From contig CACFMO010000001.1 in assembly GCA_902567495.1 (NCBI GenBank), positions 124,001-188,000 on the forward strand: a stretch of DNA of 64,000 nt. The letters are read 5' to 3'. The notes beneath the pieces are model-generated. The model worked only from the letters and a program-made list of their open reading frames with translations. It searched no databases and had not been told where the DNA came from. Position numbers and translations under genes: made by a program. This stretch comes from an uncultured Pelagibacteraceae bacterium (GTDB taxonomy: Bacteria > Pseudomonadota > Alphaproteobacteria > Pelagibacterales > Pelagibacteraceae). Of this stretch, positions 29,190 to 38,303 are shown piece after piece (the first letter of the stretch is position 1; each line of letters opens with the position of its first letter).

Positions 29190-29885
29190 TTAAAAAAAAG
29201 CATGATTTTTAAGCCTATATTCCCATTTACCTAACTTTTCATAAGACATTTTTAACCACAAAAGACTTTCTTCATCATACCAAAGGTTAAAATTTATTTT
29301 CTTTTTTTTTAAAGGCTCGTTATCATTAGATAAAAAATGAAACTTTAACGCATTATATTTTCTATCAAATAAAATTATTTTCTTTTTACCTAGAAATTTA
29401 ACTTTTTGAGGCAATATTCTTCCAGAAACTGCACTAATTTGGACATTTTTATTAATAATTTCATGGTTCCACCAGCTTCCAATAATATTATTACTATCTG
29501 TTTGTCCTTTGAAAGAAGAACCATCAATATTAAACATTTTTTCATTATTATTAAGCTTTAAATTAACATATTTTCTTTTATCGTTTTGAAAAGTTTCTGA
29601 AATAAACTTATTTAAATGTCCATTTAAATAAGTTTCTTTTGTTGTTGTGCTGTAATTCATTAAATCAATACCAAGTTTTTTAACTTTGAAATAACCCTTG
29701 CTTGTTACAGATAATTTATCTTTTTCTGTTTTAAAATTAAAAACATGTGTACCAATTAGTTCATTATTTAGATAAATTTCATATTCTAAATATTTTAAAT
29801 TACCATAATGATTAACATGACTTGGTAAAAAATTAGGAAATAAAATTATGATAAATATTGTTAAAAATATAATAATTTTTCTCAT
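29190..29885 (-). CDS. DUF6134-like exported protein
   Basis: A 231-residue protein with an N-terminal signal peptide or anchor (hydrophobic 4-22) and a predicted beta-rich body. The pattern LEYEIYLNNELIGTHVFNF, the middle NNIIGSWWNHEII and the end ESLLWLKMSYEKLGKWEYRL recall DUF6134, a family of exported proteins of unknown function. It follows aapP by 26 bases on the same strand, separated by a weak hairpin, so it may be partly co-transcribed with the amino-acid transporter. No function is proposed. Confidence 0.75.
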   Translation of the reverse strand: MRKIIIFLTIFIIILFPNFLPSHVNHYGNLKYLEYEIYLNNELIGTHVFNFKTEKDKLSVTSKGYFKVKKLGIDLMNYSTTTKETYLNGHLNKFISETFQNDKRKYVNLKLNNNEKMFNIDGSSFKGQTDSNNIIGSWWNHEIINKNVQISAVSGRILPQKVKFLGKKKIILFDRKYNALKFHFLSNDNEPLKKKKINFNLWYDEESLLWLKMSYEKLGKWEYRLKNHAFF

Positions 29886-29911
29886 AATTTTCTCAGTGAA
29901 AACAGAAAATT
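29886..29911 (-). terminator. Weak hairpin at the end of the aapJQMP operon
   Basis: Minus-strand RNA would pair AATTTTCT with AGAAAATT (8 pairs, A/U rich) around a 10-base loop directly after the aapP stop. There is no strong GC core, so it is at most a weak terminator or a 3'-end stabiliser before the DUF6134-like gene. Confidence 0.35.
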
Positions 29912-30646
29912 TTAAAGTATTTGGCTTAAGAAAAGTTTCGTTCTTTCATTTTTTGGATTTGCGAAAAAATCTTTTGTTTTTGCTCTTTCTACTATCATTC
30001 CTTCATCCATAAAAACTACTTCATCGGCAACTTCTTTGGCAAAACCCATTTCATGAGTGACCACGATCATTGTCATACCAGCTTTTGCAAGATTTACCAT
30101 TGCGTCTAAAACTTCTTTAATCATTTCAGGGTCTAAAGCTGATGTTGGTTCATCAAAAAGCATAATTTTTGGTTCCATGCACAGAGCTCTTGCAAGAGCT
30201 GCTCTTTGCTGTTGTCCTCCAGAAAGTTGTCCTGGAAATTTTGCAGCTTGGTCTGCTATTTGAACTTGTTCTAATTGTTTCATAGCAAGTTCCTCAGCTT
30301 GTTTTTTTGGTGTTTTTTTTACCCATATAGGAGCCAACGTACAATTATCTAAAATTGATAAGTGTGGAAATAAATTAAATTGTTGAAAAACCATTCCTAC
30401 TTCTGCTCGAATCTTTTCTATATCTTTTGTTTTTTCAGATAATTCATTACCGTCGACAATTATTTGTCCTTTTTGATGTTCTTCGAGTCTATTAATACAT
30501 CTTATCAATGTTGATTTTCCAGAACCAGAGGGTCCACAAACAACTATTTTTTGTTTTTCCTTAACGTCAAGATTTATATCTTTTAAAACTTGAAAGTCGC
30601 CAAACCATTTATTGACTTCTTTCATTTGTATAATTGTCTCTGACAT
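29912..30646 (-). CDS. aapP: Polar amino-acid ABC transporter ATPase (AapP-like)
   Basis: ATPase of a general L-amino-acid importer. The 244-residue protein has Walker [10 protein letters not shown], signature LSGGQQQR, Walker [13 protein letters not shown] and the switch His in VVTHEMGFA, all intact and typical of the PAAT (polar amino acid) group. It is last in aapJ-aapQ-aapM-aapP, one base after aapM. Confidence 0.95.
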   Translation of the reverse strand: MSETIIQMKEVNKWFGDFQVLKDINLDVKEKQKIVVCGPSGSGKSTLIRCINRLEEHQKGQIIVDGNELSEKTKDIEKIRAEVGMVFQQFNLFPHLSILDNCTLAPIWVKKTPKKQAEELAMKQLEQVQIADQAAKFPGQLSGGQQQRAALARALCMEPKIMLFDEPTSALDPEMIKEVLDAMVNLAKAGMTMIVVTHEMGFAKEVADEVVFMDEGMIVERAKTKDFFANPKNERTKLFLSQIL

Positions 30647-30647
30647 T

Positions 30648-31922
30648 TTATCTTTCTGTTTTATATTTTAATTCTAAATATTGACTATATCTACTCATAG
30701 CATAACAAATTGCCCAGAATAATATAGAGGCAAATATATAGCCTTCCATGGCATATCCAAGCCATTTAGGATTTGTTTTTGCCATTTGAAGCATTCCAAC
30801 AACTTCAGATAAACCAACAACAAAAATTAAAGGCGTATCTTTTACTAAAGCTAAAAATGTATTTGCAATTCCAGGTATTACTAATTTTAATGCTTGAGGC
30901 AAAATTACAAAAATTTGCATTTTCCAATAACCCATTCCTAAAGATTTAGCAGCATCATACTGGCCTCTAGGTAGTGCCTGTAATCCACCTCTAATAACTT
31001 CGGCAACATAAGCGGCTTCAAAAAGAATAATTGCAGCAATCACTCTTATAAGTTTATCTACAAAAGCGTCTGAAGGTAGAAACATTGGAAACATTACTGA
31101 GGACATAAATAAAACAGTTATTAATGGTACACCTCTCCAGAATTCTATATAACCAATTGAAATATATCTGATTACTGGTAATTCAGATCTTCTACCAAGC
31201 GCTAAAATCATGCCGAGTGGAAAACAAAAAATTAATCCAAAGAAAGATACTATAAATGTTAAAGACAAACCTCCCCATGCATTAGTTTCAACCCATTCTA
31301 AGCCAAATGATCCACCTGAAATTAAAAAATTAATAATTAAAAAAGCGATTATTGGATAAAGAATTGCATAATAAAAAGTAATGTAATTCTTTAATTTACC
31401 CCTCATAAAGTAACCTACAAATGCAAAACCTATTAGGAAGATAAAGGCTGTGTTGATTCTCCAATGAAAGTCATTGGGGTACATACCGTACATAAATCTT
31501 CTGAACCAAACTTTAATATATGTCCAACAAGCACCTTCTGTAGCCACACATGCCTCTTTAGTATCGCCTGATATAGTTGCTTCAAATATCATCCAGTTAG
31601 AAGCTGGTGGTATAATTAAAAGGGTAAGGAAAATAATTAAAAGTGTAAGTCCTGCATTGAATGTATTATTGTTTACACTTTGGTTGATTTTATCAACTAT
31701 TCTATTACCTGAATACTCAAGTCTTATCATTTGGAATCCAACTAAACCAATTATCAATGGTAAAAAGAAATTTAAAATACCTGGTAAAGAATTTGAAAAA
31801 TTAATATTAAAAAAGCTTCTTAAAATAACATCAAAAATACTTATAAAAATAAGGCCTGAGCCTATATATAAATAGGTTTGAAAATTAGCACTGGTTGGTT
31901 TTAATACATTAATATTAATCAT
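30648..31922 (-). CDS. aapM: Amino-acid ABC transporter permease AapM
   Basis: One of the paired permeases of the general amino-acid importer. The 424-residue protein has an N-terminal part with several extra helices and a soluble section containing [18 protein letters not shown], typical of AapM/BztC, followed by the standard core with the EAA loop [20 protein letters not shown]. It lies one base from aapQ and from aapP. Confidence 0.94.
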   Translation of the reverse strand: MININVLKPTSANFQTYLYIGSGLIFISIFDVILRSFFNINFSNSLPGILNFFLPLIIGLVGFQMIRLEYSGNRIVDKINQSVNNNTFNAGLTLLIIFLTLLIIPPASNWMIFEATISGDTKEACVATEGACWTYIKVWFRRFMYGMYPNDFHWRINTAFIFLIGFAFVGYFMRGKLKNYITFYYAILYPIIAFLIINFLISGGSFGLEWVETNAWGGLSLTFIVSFFGLIFCFPLGMILALGRRSELPVIRYISIGYIEFWRGVPLITVLFMSSVMFPMFLPSDAFVDKLIRVIAAIILFEAAYVAEVIRGGLQALPRGQYDAAKSLGMGYWKMQIFVILPQALKLVIPGIANTFLALVKDTPLIFVVGLSEVVGMLQMAKTNPKWLGYAMEGYIFASILFWAICYAMSRYSQYLELKYKTER

Positions 31923-31923
31923 T

Positions 31924-33075
31924 TTATTTTTCTTTAATTGCTATTCTTTTGTTATACCAATTCATTAATAAAGATATTGCCAAGCTTAGAGTTAAATAAG
32001 TTAACATTGTAATTGATACTATCTCTATTGCCCTGCCTGTCTGCATTAATGCAGTTCCTGCAAAAACCAAAACTAGATCTGGATATGCTATAGCAGCTGC
32101 TAATGATGAATTTTTAGTCAAATTCAAATATTGATTAGTTGTTGGTGGAATAATAATTCTTAAAGCTTGAGGCATTATAACAAGTTTGAGTATTTGATTA
32201 GGTGTTAGACCCACTGAGGCTGCAGCTTCTTTTTGACCTTTGCTAACTCCCTGAACACCAGCTCTTACACATTCTGCAACGAACGTTGCAGTGTATAAAG
32301 ATAAAGCTAGCACCAATGCTAGTAGTTCTGGTGGAACACTTAAACCTTCTGCATAAATAAAAGATGTTTTTGACAACTGTTTTAAAACTGGTAGTGCAAC
32401 TTCCAATTGAACCATTCCAGTTACAAATGTTATTGCAGGAAATACTAACAGCAATCCGACTGAAATTAAAAGAACTGGAAGCTGTTGACCCTTTTCCTCT
32501 TGTAATTTTCGTGCGTAATTTCTTATAAACACAATGGAAATTATCGCTGCTAAAATTGAATAAATTAAAATATCAAAATTTTCCCATATTAAACGAGGAA
32601 TGTAATAGCCTTTAACCGTTAAATAAGTAACACCAAAAAGAGGTTCTGTATTTTCGGGTAAAGGTAACGCCCTTAAAGCAGCATAGTACCAGAAAAAAAT
32701 TTGTAATAGTAAAGGGACATTTCTAAAAAATTCAACATACCAGGCAGCAGTGTTTCTAATTAAATAATTAGGCGATAACCTGGCTATACCAATAATGACA
32801 CCAATTATTGTACAAAAGATAATACCTAATACTGAAACTAAAATTGTATTTAAAAGTCCTACTAAATAAGCTTTTGCGTAAGAATGTGAGCCATCATATT
32901 CAATTAATGAAAATTGAACATCAAATGATGATTCTTGATTTAAAAAACCATAACCAAAATCAATACCCCTCTCATCCATGTTTAACTGAGCGTTAATAGT
33001 AAAAAAACCAATTACAGCCACTACAAATAAGAGTGTTAATAGTTGAGGAATAATGCTTTTAATTTTATGATTCAT
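31924..33075 (-). CDS. aapQ: Amino-acid ABC transporter permease AapQ
   Basis: Partner permease of AapM. The 383-residue protein has the family N-terminus (one helix, then RGIDFGYGFLNQESSFDV), then a core with NTILVSVLGII, RNVPLLLQIFFWY and the EAA loop GVSKGQKEAAASVGLTPNQ. It lies between the attenuator hairpin after aapJ and aapM, with no obvious strong ribosome-binding site. Confidence 0.95.
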   Translation of the reverse strand: MNHKIKSIIPQLLTLLFVVAVIGFFTINAQLNMDERGIDFGYGFLNQESSFDVQFSLIEYDGSHSYAKAYLVGLLNTILVSVLGIIFCTIIGVIIGIARLSPNYLIRNTAAWYVEFFRNVPLLLQIFFWYYAALRALPLPENTEPLFGVTYLTVKGYYIPRLIWENFDILIYSILAAIISIVFIRNYARKLQEEKGQQLPVLLISVGLLLVFPAITFVTGMVQLEVALPVLKQLSKTSFIYAEGLSVPPELLALVLALSLYTATFVAECVRAGVQGVSKGQKEAAASVGLTPNQILKLVIMPQALRIIIPPTTNQYLNLTKNSSLAAAIAYPDLVLVFAGTALMQTGRAIEIVSITMLTYLTLSLAISLLMNWYNKRIAIKEK

Positions 33076-33094
33076 CTTTCGTTATGTATAAAAA

Positions 33095-33120
33095 AAAGGG
33101 CCAGATAAATCTAGCCCTTT
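33095..33120 (-). terminator. Attenuator-type terminator between aapJ and aapQ
   Basis: Minus-strand RNA forms AAAGGGCUAGA paired with UCUGGCCCUUU (11 pairs, one G-U) around a 4-base loop, followed directly by a run of U (33094-33089 and on). It has the form of a Rho-independent terminator inside the operon. It would let most transcripts stop after the binding-protein gene, keeping AapJ in excess over the permeases. Confidence 0.85.
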
Positions 33121-33144
33121 CTTTTTAATAGTATTAATTAGCAA

Positions 33145-34185
33145 TTATCTTGCTGGTGGAACGTAAAGTATACCACCTTTAGTCCAAAGTTGATTTGGAC
33201 CTCTGTCTGGTAAAATTCCAGTATCAGCTATATTTCGTTTGTAGCTTTCACCGTAGTTACCAACTTGCTTGATAATTCTTAAGCTCCAGTCGTTATCTAG
33301 ACCAAATGCTGCTCCTAATTCACCTTCAGCTCCAACTAATCTTTTTACTGCTGGATTATCTGAAGATTTCATGCTGTCAGCATTAGCAGATGTTATACCG
33401 TACTCCTCTGCTTCGATCATAACGTTTAGTGACCATCTAACAATGTCTTCCCAAACAGCATCTCCCTGTCTTACAACAGGTCCTAATGGCTCTTTAGAAA
33501 TTGTTTCTGGTAACACTATATGATCATTTGGTTTGCTCAATTTAATTCTTTGAGCTGCTAAACCAGATTTATCTGTAGTGTACGTATCACATCTTCCTGC
33601 ATCATATGCAGCTACGACTTCGTCAGCTTTTTCAAAAGTTACAGGTTCATATTTAATTCCTTTAGAATTAAAGAAGTCCCTCATATTAAGCTCTGTTGTT
33701 GTACCTAAGTTAGTACAAGCTGATACACCTGCTTTAAATTGATTTACAGATGTAATACCAGAACTTTTTCTAACCATGAAACCTTGACCATCATAGAAGT
33801 TTACACCAACAAAAGTTAAACCAATGTCAGCGTCTCTAGATAATGTCCAAGTAGTATTTCTTGATAAGACGTCTATCTCACCAGATGTTAGTGCTGTAAA
33901 TCTTTCTTTTGCGCTTAATGGAAAAAATTTAACTTTTCCAGAATCGCCAAGTGTAGCAGCTGCAACAGCTCTACATAGATCTACGTCAACACCAGTCCAG
34001 TTTCCTGATGCATCAGCATTAGAAAATCCTGGAAGACCTTGAGATACACCACATCTTACAAAACCCATCTTCTGAGTTTTTTTAAGAGTTTTTGATTTCT
34101 TTGCAGCCATTGCTCCAGTTTCGAAACTTACTAGTAAAGCAACAGAGGTAAGCAAATACATCAAAGTTTTTAATGTTCTTAGCAT
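33145..34185 (-). CDS. aapJ: General L-amino-acid ABC transporter substrate-binding protein AapJ
   Basis: Periplasmic receptor of the Aap importer. The 346-residue protein has a signal peptide (MLRTLKTLMYLLTSVALLVS, cleavage near residue 27), then VRCGVSQGLPGFSNADASGNW and GVDVDLCRAVAAATLGD, typical of AapJ/YhdW. A strong ribosome-binding site (AAAGGGGAT) precedes the ATG and a good promoter lies about 57 bases upstream. A major nutrient receptor in this lifestyle. Confidence 0.96.
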   Translation of the reverse strand: MLRTLKTLMYLLTSVALLVSFETGAMAAKKSKTLKKTQKMGFVRCGVSQGLPGFSNADASGNWTGVDVDLCRAVAAATLGDSGKVKFFPLSAKERFTALTSGEIDVLSRNTTWTLSRDADIGLTFVGVNFYDGQGFMVRKSSGITSVNQFKAGVSACTNLGTTTELNMRDFFNSKGIKYEPVTFEKADEVVAAYDAGRCDTYTTDKSGLAAQRIKLSKPNDHIVLPETISKEPLGPVVRQGDAVWEDIVRWSLNVMIEAEEYGITSANADSMKSSDNPAVKRLVGAEGELGAAFGLDNDWSLRIIKQVGNYGESYKRNIADTGILPDRGPNQLWTKGGILYVPPAR

Positions 34186-34241
34186 TATTTATCCCCTTTT
34201 TTATTGTTAACAATAAATTACAAATGAATGTAATTTTGATC

Positions 34242-34270
34242 ATTATGTTTGATTAAAATTAGTTCTTCAA
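34242..34270 (-). promoter_or_regulatory. Predicted sigma-70 promoter of aapJQMP
   Basis: On the minus strand TTGAAG (34265-34270) and CATAAT (34242-34247) are separated by 17 bases. Transcription would start near 34235, leaving a leader of about 50 bases that contains a small inverted repeat (ATTAC/GTAAT near 34217-34234). Confidence 0.55.
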
Positions 34271-34390
34271 GATGATAAAGTGGCGTCTAATAATGACACG
34301 ATCATATTAGGGTTATTTAAAGTATACTTTATCTAGATAAAATTAATACTAATTAGTCTAAATAGTGATTTAATCAATCTTTGAGTGTTG

Positions 34391-34467
34391 TGGCGCGCCC
34401 TGAAGGATTCGAACCTACGACCCTCGGTTTAGAAAACCGATGCTCTATCCAGCTGAGCTAAGGGCGC
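34391..34467 (-). tRNA. tRNA-Arg(UCU)
   Basis: On the minus strand: acceptor stem GCGCCCT/AGGGCGC, D arm GCTCAGCTGGATAGAGC, anticodon stem TCGGT/ACCGA with loop TTTCTAA giving anticodon UCU, T arm GTAGG-TTCGAAT-CCTTC-type and an encoded CCA end (34391-34393). Reads AGA/AGG, the main Arg codons in AT-rich genomes. It lies 24 bases after the fbpC stop on the same strand. Confidence 0.97.
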
Positions 34468-34491
34468 CCTAATTTAAATATATATACTTAC

Positions 34492-35562
34492 TTAAAAACA
34501 TACCAGGTGGTCAATAAAAATTGGAGTTTTAATTCCAAATTTTTCAGATTTCTCATGTTGATGAATATGATGAGAATGAACAAATACTGGGATTTTTTCA
34601 TCACTACTCGTTTTTAATGTGTAAATAAAATTTGTGCCTCTAAACTTTCTGTCAACAACCTCTAATTTTAATTTACTTTGATCATCATGTCTTAAATCTT
34701 CTGGTTGTAATAATAGTTTAACTTTAGATCCAGCTGGAAAATTGTTTACTAACTTTCCACGAATTTCACCTAATATTGGATGACTTAAACTATGTACTGC
34801 ACAGTCTGTTTCGACAACTTTAACATCAACGAAGACTCCTCTATTTAAAAATTTAGCCACTTCTAAAGAGTTAGGTTCATGATGAATATTATAAGGAATA
34901 TCGTACTGTTTAAGGGTTTGATTTAATAATATTCCACACTTGTCACCCATAAAAAAAGCTTCGTGTGAATCATGTGTTACAATAATAGTTGTAATATTAA
35001 ATTCTTTCAAAATATCTTTAATTTTTTTTTGTAGCTCCTCCTTTAAACTTGTATCGATATTAGCAAATGGTTCGTCTAATAAAAGCAAATCTGGTCTAGA
35101 AAGCAAGGATCTCGCTAATGAAACTCTTTGGGCTTCACCAGAGCTAATTTGATGAGGATATTTTTCTTGTATATCTTCAAGATGAAGAATTTTAATTAAG
35201 TCTTTATCTGAATAATTAAATTTTGAGCCATTTTTTCTTTTTGCACCAATATTAATATTTTCTAAAACATTGAAATGTGGAAATAGAGAATTATCTTGAA
35301 AACACATAGCGATATTTCTTTTTTCAGGTTCTAGATTAAAATTTTCAGAAGATATTGTTTTTCCTTTAAGATTAATCTCTCCAGATTTTAAATCTTGCAA
35401 ACCTGCAATTGTTCTTAAAATGGTGGTCTTTCCAACTCCAGATGGTCCTAGCAAACATACGATTTCGCCTTTTTCTTTTATTGTTAGTGATACATTATCG
35501 ATTTTGTTTTTTTTACTTGCAACAAAAGTAGCGTTTTTAATTTCAAGAAAATTTGAACTCAT
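34492..35562 (-). CDS. fbpC: Iron(III) ABC transporter ATPase (FbpC/FutC-like)
   Basis: Energises ferric-iron uptake. The 356-residue protein has Walker A LLGPSGVGKTT, Walker B LLLDEPFANID, the switch His in IVTHDSHEAFF, and a C-terminal regulatory (TOBE-like) domain from about 240. The ABC signature is unusual: ISSGEAQR instead of LSGGQ.QR. It follows fbpB by 17 bases. FbpC is the expected partner of the fbpA-fbpB genes upstream. Confidence 0.92.
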   Translation of the reverse strand: MSSNFLEIKNATFVASKKNKIDNVSLTIKEKGEIVCLLGPSGVGKTTILRTIAGLQDLKSGEINLKGKTISSENFNLEPEKRNIAMCFQDNSLFPHFNVLENINIGAKRKNGSKFNYSDKDLIKILHLEDIQEKYPHQISSGEAQRVSLARSLLSRPDLLLLDEPFANIDTSLKEELQKKIKDILKEFNITTIIVTHDSHEAFFMGDKCGILLNQTLKQYDIPYNIHHEPNSLEVAKFLNRGVFVDVKVVETDCAVHSLSHPILGEIRGKLVNNFPAGSKVKLLLQPEDLRHDDQSKLKLEVVDRKFRGTNFIYTLKTSSDEKIPVFVHSHHIHQHEKSEKFGIKTPIFIDHLVCF

Positions 35563-35579
35563 TTGGATGTAATATAACT

Positions 35580-37196
35580 TTATTTTTCAGAAAGTATATA
35601 TTTAGAAATAAATAATATAAATATACTAGCCCATATAATTAGACATAAAGATGGAAAAGCAGCTGCTTCTAATAAATCTTGCGCAGCATATGAGTACGCT
35701 TTTGTTGCAAACGTCTCAAAATTAAAAGGTCTCAATATTAAAGTGATTGGAAGTTCTTTAATAATTTCCAAAGCTATCAAAACACCAACAAGTAAGATAT
35801 TGGTTCTTAAATAGGGTAAGTGAATAGTTGAGAATGTTTTTAGTTTTGAATATCCAAGAAGATATGCATTTTCATCGATTGAATTGTTTATTTTAGAATA
35901 ACCAGATTTAATTCCATTATAAGAAAGTGAAAAAAATCTTACAAAATACGCAATCACTAGACCAACTATAGATCCAATAAATACATTTTTAAAACTATTA
36001 AATCCAAAAATTGAACTTAGCAAGTCACTGAACCAAGAAATAAACGTTATAAATGCAACAGCTAAGATTATTCCAGGTAAAGCATAACCTGATACTGAAA
36101 AAGTAGATAAATAACTAATTAGTTTATTTTTTGATACTCTATTTCCATAATTAGTCATAAATGAAAATGTAATCAAGAATAAACTAGATAAAAATACTAA
36201 TAATAATGTGTTCATATTTAGTGACCAAAAATTAATGTCTTGAAAATATTTTGGAAATTTTATTGTCCAATAAGTCATTTGTGAAACTGGAAAAACGAAA
36301 CTACAGAAAAATAAAATTGAGCAAAAACACGTCGCAAAAATAGATTTACTACCCACAAGCTCAATTTTAGGAATAGGCTTATTACCTTTTGAATTTTGAT
36401 GATACTTTGCCCCTTTTCTTGATAAATTTTCAAGAACAAACAATAGAAGGATAAAAAATAACAAAACAAACGATAATTGATTTGCGGTTGTTAAATCATC
36501 AAAAGATATCCAGGCATTATAAATTGCCGTAGTTAATGTCGAAATACTAAAAAAATCTACGGTACCAAAATCTGACAAGGTTTCCATAGCAACAAGGGAT
36601 AACCCCACTACTATTGCAGGTCTTGCAGAGGGTAAAATAATTTTAAAAAAACTTTCATATGATGATAAACCTAAATTTTTTCCCACTTCTATAAGATTAT
36701 GAGATTGAAATACAAAAGAAGCCCTTGTTAGAACATAAACATAACCAAACAAAGAGAAAGAAATTGAAAACATAGAGCCAATTAATCCATCAAATTTAGG
36801 TATATTTTTATTGTAATCTCCTTCTCCAAATAAAAAAGTTAATATACTAAATGCAGTCCCATAATTTTCAAAAAAAGCAACCAAAGAATAAGCATAAATG
36901 TAAGCTGGGACAGCAAAAGATAATATCAATGCCCATTTAAAAAAATTCACTCCAGGAAATTTATAAAAAGATACAAAGTAAGCTGAAGTTACACCAAATA
37001 TAAAAGTTAGTGTTAGTACACCTAATAAAATTAAAAATGAATTACTTAAATACTTTAAAAGAAAGGTGTCTTTTAAAAGATCTAAATAATTTCCTGTTGT
37101 ATCGAAAAAACTTAAAAAAACTGTAAATATAGGTATGGCTACCAGTAAAGGTACTAAAAACGCAAAAATAACCCAAAAATTTATCCTCTTTATCAA
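35580..37196 (-). CDS. fbpB: Iron(III) ABC transporter permease (FbpB/FutB-like)
   Basis: A 538-residue permease containing two fused permease halves (about 12 helices), as is standard for ferric-iron FbpB. EAA-type loops are visible in each half (VGKNLGLSSYESFFKIILPS and IDENAYLLGYSKLKTFSTIHLP). The start codon is TTG at 37194-37196; it is supported by an extended ribosome-binding site AGGAGGAG (37206-37199) immediately upstream, and no ATG fits. Confidence 0.93.
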   Translation of the reverse strand: MIKRINFWVIFAFLVPLLVAIPIFTVFLSFFDTTGNYLDLLKDTFLLKYLSNSFLILLGVLTLTFIFGVTSAYFVSFYKFPGVNFFKWALILSFAVPAYIYAYSLVAFFENYGTAFSILTFLFGEGDYNKNIPKFDGLIGSMFSISFSLFGYVYVLTRASFVFQSHNLIEVGKNLGLSSYESFFKIILPSARPAIVVGLSLVAMETLSDFGTVDFFSISTLTTAIYNAWISFDDLTTANQLSFVLLFFILLLFVLENLSRKGAKYHQNSKGNKPIPKIELVGSKSIFATCFCSILFFCSFVFPVSQMTYWTIKFPKYFQDINFWSLNMNTLLLVFLSSLFLITFSFMTNYGNRVSKNKLISYLSTFSVSGYALPGIILAVAFITFISWFSDLLSSIFGFNSFKNVFIGSIVGLVIAYFVRFFSLSYNGIKSGYSKINNSIDENAYLLGYSKLKTFSTIHLPYLRTNILLVGVLIALEIIKELPITLILRPFNFETFATKAYSYAAQDLLEAAAFPSLCLIIWASIFILFISKYILSEK

Positions 37197-37198
37197 TT

Positions 37199-37206
37199 CT
37201 CCTCCT
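37199..37206 (-). promoter_or_regulatory. Strong ribosome-binding site of fbpB before a TTG start
   Basis: AGGAGGAG on the minus strand, ending two bases before the TTG at 37194-37196. It decides the start of fbpB. Seven of its bases (GGAGGAG) are exactly complementary to the loop of the hairpin just upstream. Confidence 0.7.
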
Positions 37207-37207
37207 A

Positions 37208-37241
37208 AATTTAGTCCCCGGAGGAGTCCAGGGACTAAATT
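37208..37241 (-). promoter_or_regulatory. 11-bp hairpin with anti-Shine-Dalgarno loop between fbpA and fbpB
   Basis: The minus-strand RNA pairs AAUUUAGUCCC (37241-37231) with GGGACUAAAUU (37218-37208) without mismatch, around a 12-base loop UGGACUCCUCCG. No U run follows, so it is not a standard terminator. The loop bases CUCCUCC can pair with GGAGGAG of the fbpB ribosome-binding site. It may protect the fbpA message end, mask the ribosome-binding site, or both. Confidence 0.75.
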
Positions 37242-37255
37242 ATTCTATTATAAAA

Positions 37256-38290
37256 TTACCAACCAGCTTCGTTCATTACTTTCAAAGCTTTTGCTTGGAG
37301 TTTTCCATAATTAGAAACTTTTGTTTTTAGATCTTGTTTAAAATCTAAACCAAATTGTGCAATCAATTTATTTGCCTTAACACCAGGTATCATTGGATAC
37401 TCAAAAGTATTGTTAACAATATGTTGTTGAGCTTCGGGGGTTAGAAGAAACTCTAACAATTTAACTGCATTAGCTTTATTTGGCGCGTGTTTTAATATAC
37501 CGCCACCACTAATGTTCATATGCGTACCTCTTCCGTCCTGATTTGGGAAGAAAGGCATTACTTTTTTAGCTGCTGCTTGTTGTTCGGCACCTTTTTTTCC
37601 AGATAACATTAAAGCTAAATAATATGTATTTGCTACAGCCCAATCTGCTTCTCCAGCAGCTACTGCTAATATCTGTGCTCTGTCGTTACCAGTTGGTTTT
37701 CTAGCAAAGTTATTTACCATTCCTTTGGCCCATGCTGCTGTATTTTTTTCACCATTATTTTTAATAAGTGATGCAACTAAAGACTGATTATAAATGTTGC
37801 TTGATTTTCTAATTACTACTCTACCTTTGTATTTAGGATCAGCTAAATCTTGATAACTCATATTCCATGAAGGATTTACTGTTTTTGGATTGTAATAAAT
37901 TATTCTTGCTCTTTTTGCTATTCCAACCCAATAAGGTGATCTAAAATTAGCAGGTACAACTTTTTTTAAGGCTGCAGAACTTGCTCCCTTTTGAAACATT
38001 CCTTCAGCTTGAAAAGCTCCTAATCTTCCAGCATCTGCAGTTATATAAATATCTGCTTTACTGTCCTTCCCTTCTTCTTTAATTCTTTTCTGTAAAGCTT
38101 TATCCTTTCCAGACACAACATTAACTTTTATTCCAGTTTTTGCCGTGAATTTTTCATAAAGCTGAACATCAGAGTCATAATGTCTCGCACTGAAGACGTT
38201 TACTTCATTTGCGAAAACTGAGTTTGCAACTAGTAAAGTTGAAAACAAACCAACAATAGCTAGCCCAATTATTCTAATTAACTTATTCAT
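37256..38290 (-). CDS. fbpA: Iron(III) ABC transporter substrate-binding protein (FbpA/FutA-like)
   Basis: Periplasmic ferric-iron receptor. The 344-residue protein has a signal peptide ending VFA-NE (about residue 26), then VNVFSARHYDSDVQLYEKF, the family signature, and the Tyr pair in ANTYYLALML expected to bind iron. The open frame reaches 38302, but ATG 38288-38290 (MNKLIRIIG) has GGAG nine bases upstream, whereas the upstream ATG has none. Two Fur-type boxes lie just before the gene. Confidence 0.95.
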   Translation of the reverse strand: MNKLIRIIGLAIVGLFSTLLVANSVFANEVNVFSARHYDSDVQLYEKFTAKTGIKVNVVSGKDKALQKRIKEEGKDSKADIYITADAGRLGAFQAEGMFQKGASSAALKKVVPANFRSPYWVGIAKRARIIYYNPKTVNPSWNMSYQDLADPKYKGRVVIRKSSNIYNQSLVASLIKNNGEKNTAAWAKGMVNNFARKPTGNDRAQILAVAAGEADWAVANTYYLALMLSGKKGAEQQAAAKKVMPFFPNQDGRGTHMNISGGGILKHAPNKANAVKLLEFLLTPEAQQHIVNNTFEYPMIPGVKANKLIAQFGLDFKQDLKTKVSNYGKLQAKALKVMNEAGW

Positions 38291-38303
38291 AGTTTTCTCC
38301 ATT

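Noticed and set aside
34186..34390. Riboswitch in the aapJ leader
   Set aside because: Only a short inverted repeat is present in a leader of about 50 bases; no known aptamer pattern such as the glycine or glutamine type could be built.
37208..37241. Ordinary Rho-independent terminator after fbpA
   Set aside because: The stem is strong but no U run follows; the ribosome-binding site of fbpB comes directly after it.
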